From a bacterium (GTDB taxonomy: Bacteria; Verrucomicrobiota; Verrucomicrobiae; JAJYAR01): a stretch of 20,387 bases of DNA. Made by a program: the position numbers and the translations under genes. The stretch is from the NCBI GenBank assembly GCA_021779435.1, contig JAJYAR010000009.1, positions 1-20,387 of the forward strand, given 5' to 3'. The notes below the pieces were generated by a model. That model worked only from the letters and a program-made list of their open reading frames with translations, ran no database searches and was not told where the DNA came from. Positions within the stretch are counted from its first letter, which is position 1, and every line of letters begins with the position of its first letter. This document shows positions 19,109 through 20,387 of the stretch, one piece after another.

Positions 19109-20387
19109 ATGAACGATTCTCAGCCCTTGAAGCCTCGTCTGCTGGATTCCGTGCGCGCGCCGGCCGACGTCCGTGCCCTGCCCCCCGCCCTGTTGCCGCA
19201 GCTCGCAAGCGAGATTCGTGAGGAGCTCATCAAGGTCACGTCGACGAACGGCGGACACATCGGGCCGAACCTGGGCGTGGTCGAACTCACCATCGCGCTG
19301 CACCGGATCTTTGATACGCCCACGGATCAGATTGTGTTCGACGTGGGACATCAGGGCTATGTCCACAAGCTCCTTACCGGACGCAACGGCGAGTTCTTCC
19401 GGCAGCTGCGGCAGACGAGCGGCGCGAGCGGATTCCTCTATCGTTCGGAAAGCAACCATGACGCGTTCGGTGCGGGTCACGCCGGCACCGCACTCTCGGC
19501 GGCGCTGGGCATGGCAACAGCCCGCGACCTGCGCGGCACCAGCGAGCACGTCGTGGCGGTCTGCGGAGATGCCGCGTTCACCTGTGGCGTCACGCTCGAG
19601 GCGCTGAACAACGTGGTGAGCTGCACGCGCCGCCTGATTGTCATCCTCAACGACAACGAGTGGTCGATCGCGAAGAACGTCGGTGCGATTTCGAAGTACC
19701 TCAACCGGATCAGCACCAGCCCCACGTACAACCGGCTGCACCACGACGTGGAGACGTTCCTCAAGAGCTTCGCGCGCGGAGCGGAGATGAACCGCATCTA
19801 CCAGAAGTGGAAGCGGGAGACGAAGGACTTCATCGTCGAGTCCTCCCTGTTCGAGAAGTTCGGGCTCCGCTACCTTGGGCCGGTCGACGGCCATGACTTC
19901 GACGCCCTGCAGAAGAACCTGGAGTTCGCGAAGCACTGCGATGTGCCCGTGCTGATCCACGTCCTCACGAAAAAGGGCAAGGGTCTCGATGCCGCGGTCG
20001 CCCACCCCGAGAAGTTCCATGGGGCGGCACCGTACGATCCGGTGACCGGCGAGAACAGGAAGCCCAGTGCCGGCGCGCCACCCAATTACCAGGATGTGTT
20101 CGGCGCGGCGCTCACGCGCTTCGCCAAGGACGACCCGAACATCATTGGAATCACGGCGGCAATGCCCAGCGGCACGGGGCTTTCGCACCTCGCAAGCGCG
20201 CTTCCGCGGCAGTTTTTCGACGTTGGAATCGCGGAGGAGCACGCCGTGCTCTTCGCCGCCGGCATGGCCACGAAAGGCCTGCACCCGGTGTGCGCGATCT
20301 ATTCGACGTTCCTGCAACGGGCGTACGACCAGGTGATCCACGACGTCGCGCTGCAGAACCTGCCGGTCACCTTCTGCCTGGACCGGG
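19109..20387 (+). CDS. dxs: 1-deoxy-D-xylulose-5-phosphate synthase, 5' part (runs off the window)
   Basis: The first 426 residues of a protein usually ~620-650 aa. It condenses pyruvate and glyceraldehyde-3-phosphate with thiamine diphosphate, the entry step of the MEP isoprenoid pathway. Recognised blocks are TSTNGGHIGPNLGVVELTIALHRIFDTP (residues 44-71), DVGHQGYVHKLLTGR (78-92), the diphosphate motif GDAAFTCG...NDNEWSI (153-187), GPVDGHD (257-263), GIAEEHAVLFAAGMA (373-387, catalytic Glu376) and YSTFLQRAYDQVIHDVALQNLPV. Two sites differ from the common form: GDA for GDG, and EEHAV for EQHAV. The ATG at 19109 follows xseB by 28 bp. Confidence 0.95.
   Translation, partial: MNDSQPLKPRLLDSVRAPADVRALPPALLPQLASEIREELIKVTSTNGGHIGPNLGVVELTIALHRIFDTPTDQIVFDVGHQGYVHKLLTGRNGEFFRQLRQTSGASGFLYRSESNHDAFGAGHAGTALSAALGMATARDLRGTSEHVVAVCGDAAFTCGVTLEALNNVVSCTRRLIVILNDNEWSIAKNVGAISKYLNRISTSPTYNRLHHDVETFLKSFARGAEMNRIYQKWKRETKDFIVESSLFEKFGLRYLGPVDGHDFDALQKNLEFAKHCDVPVLIHVLTKKGKGLDAAVAHPEKFHGAAPYDPVTGENRKPSAGAPPNYQDVFGAALTRFAKDDPNIIGITAAMPSGTGLSHLASALPRQFFDVGIAEEHAVLFAAGMATKGLHPVCAIYSTFLQRAYDQVIHDVALQNLPVTFCLDR

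Noticed and set aside
18968..20341. 457-aa open frame on the minus strand opposite dxs
   Set aside because: Shadow of dxs, whose conserved motifs run through the whole segment on the plus strand.

Overview
The window looks like part of the chromosome of a GC-rich, Gram-negative bacterium. The TonB/ExbB/ExbD set, lipoproteins and periplasmic enzymes indicate a double membrane. The Rhs style, the type of IS66 remnant and a Dxs with GDA in place of the GDG thiamine motif remind me of Verrucomicrobiota (Opitutae). That placement is inference from memory, not a computed result.

Left part (1-7.5 kb): an accessory region. Three tail-end Rhs modules lie on the minus strand, each followed directly by a gene for a small multi-pass membrane protein. 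They are (1) an Rhs core with an unknown tail plus a 108-aa protein; (2) a short leftover tail plus a 126-aa protein; (3) an Rhs core with a class 3 lipase tail whose last codons overlap the start of a 106-aa protein (ATGCAACTAA). This is the layout of polymorphic toxin and immunity genes, cut off from the long N-terminal parts of their Rhs proteins. Three same-direction copies of a roughly 225-bp repeat (the first cut by the window edge) separate modules 1 and 2 from their neighbours. The repeat has imperfect 27-bp inverted ends and encloses the first codons of a REP-associated tyrosine transposase (RAYT: MARKLRLEFAG, then, after a shared one-base deletion, ACYHVINRGN). A truncated IS66 transposase gene abuts copy 2. 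A complete IS4-family element (17-bp perfect ends, CATATA target duplication) has inserted in the end motif of copy 3.

Boundary (7.7-7.85 kb): a tRNA-Ala(GGC) gene with a strong terminator. Its 3' end faces the accessory region.

Right part (7.9-20.4 kb): ordinary chromosomal genes. On the minus strand is exbB-exbD-tonB (energy-coupled outer-membrane uptake). A hairpin-rich 0.5-kb spacer separates it from plus-strand tmk and holB (dTTP synthesis and the clamp-loader delta' subunit). Converging on holB is a minus-strand operon, hemW - lipoprotein - M23 peptidase, with ATGA overlaps at both junctions. Divergent from hemW is an IPT/TIG-type lipoprotein with its own terminator. A cluster of GTAG-type REP stem-loops follows; one supplies the stop codon of an exported EEP-family phosphodiesterase/nuclease. 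Next come a minus-strand M48 (Ste24-like) membrane protease and plus-strand xseB and dxs; dxs runs off the window.

The two halves may be connected: GTAG stem-loops are the usual substrates of RAYT transposases, and the left half carries dead RAYT fragments. No intact RAYT is present here.
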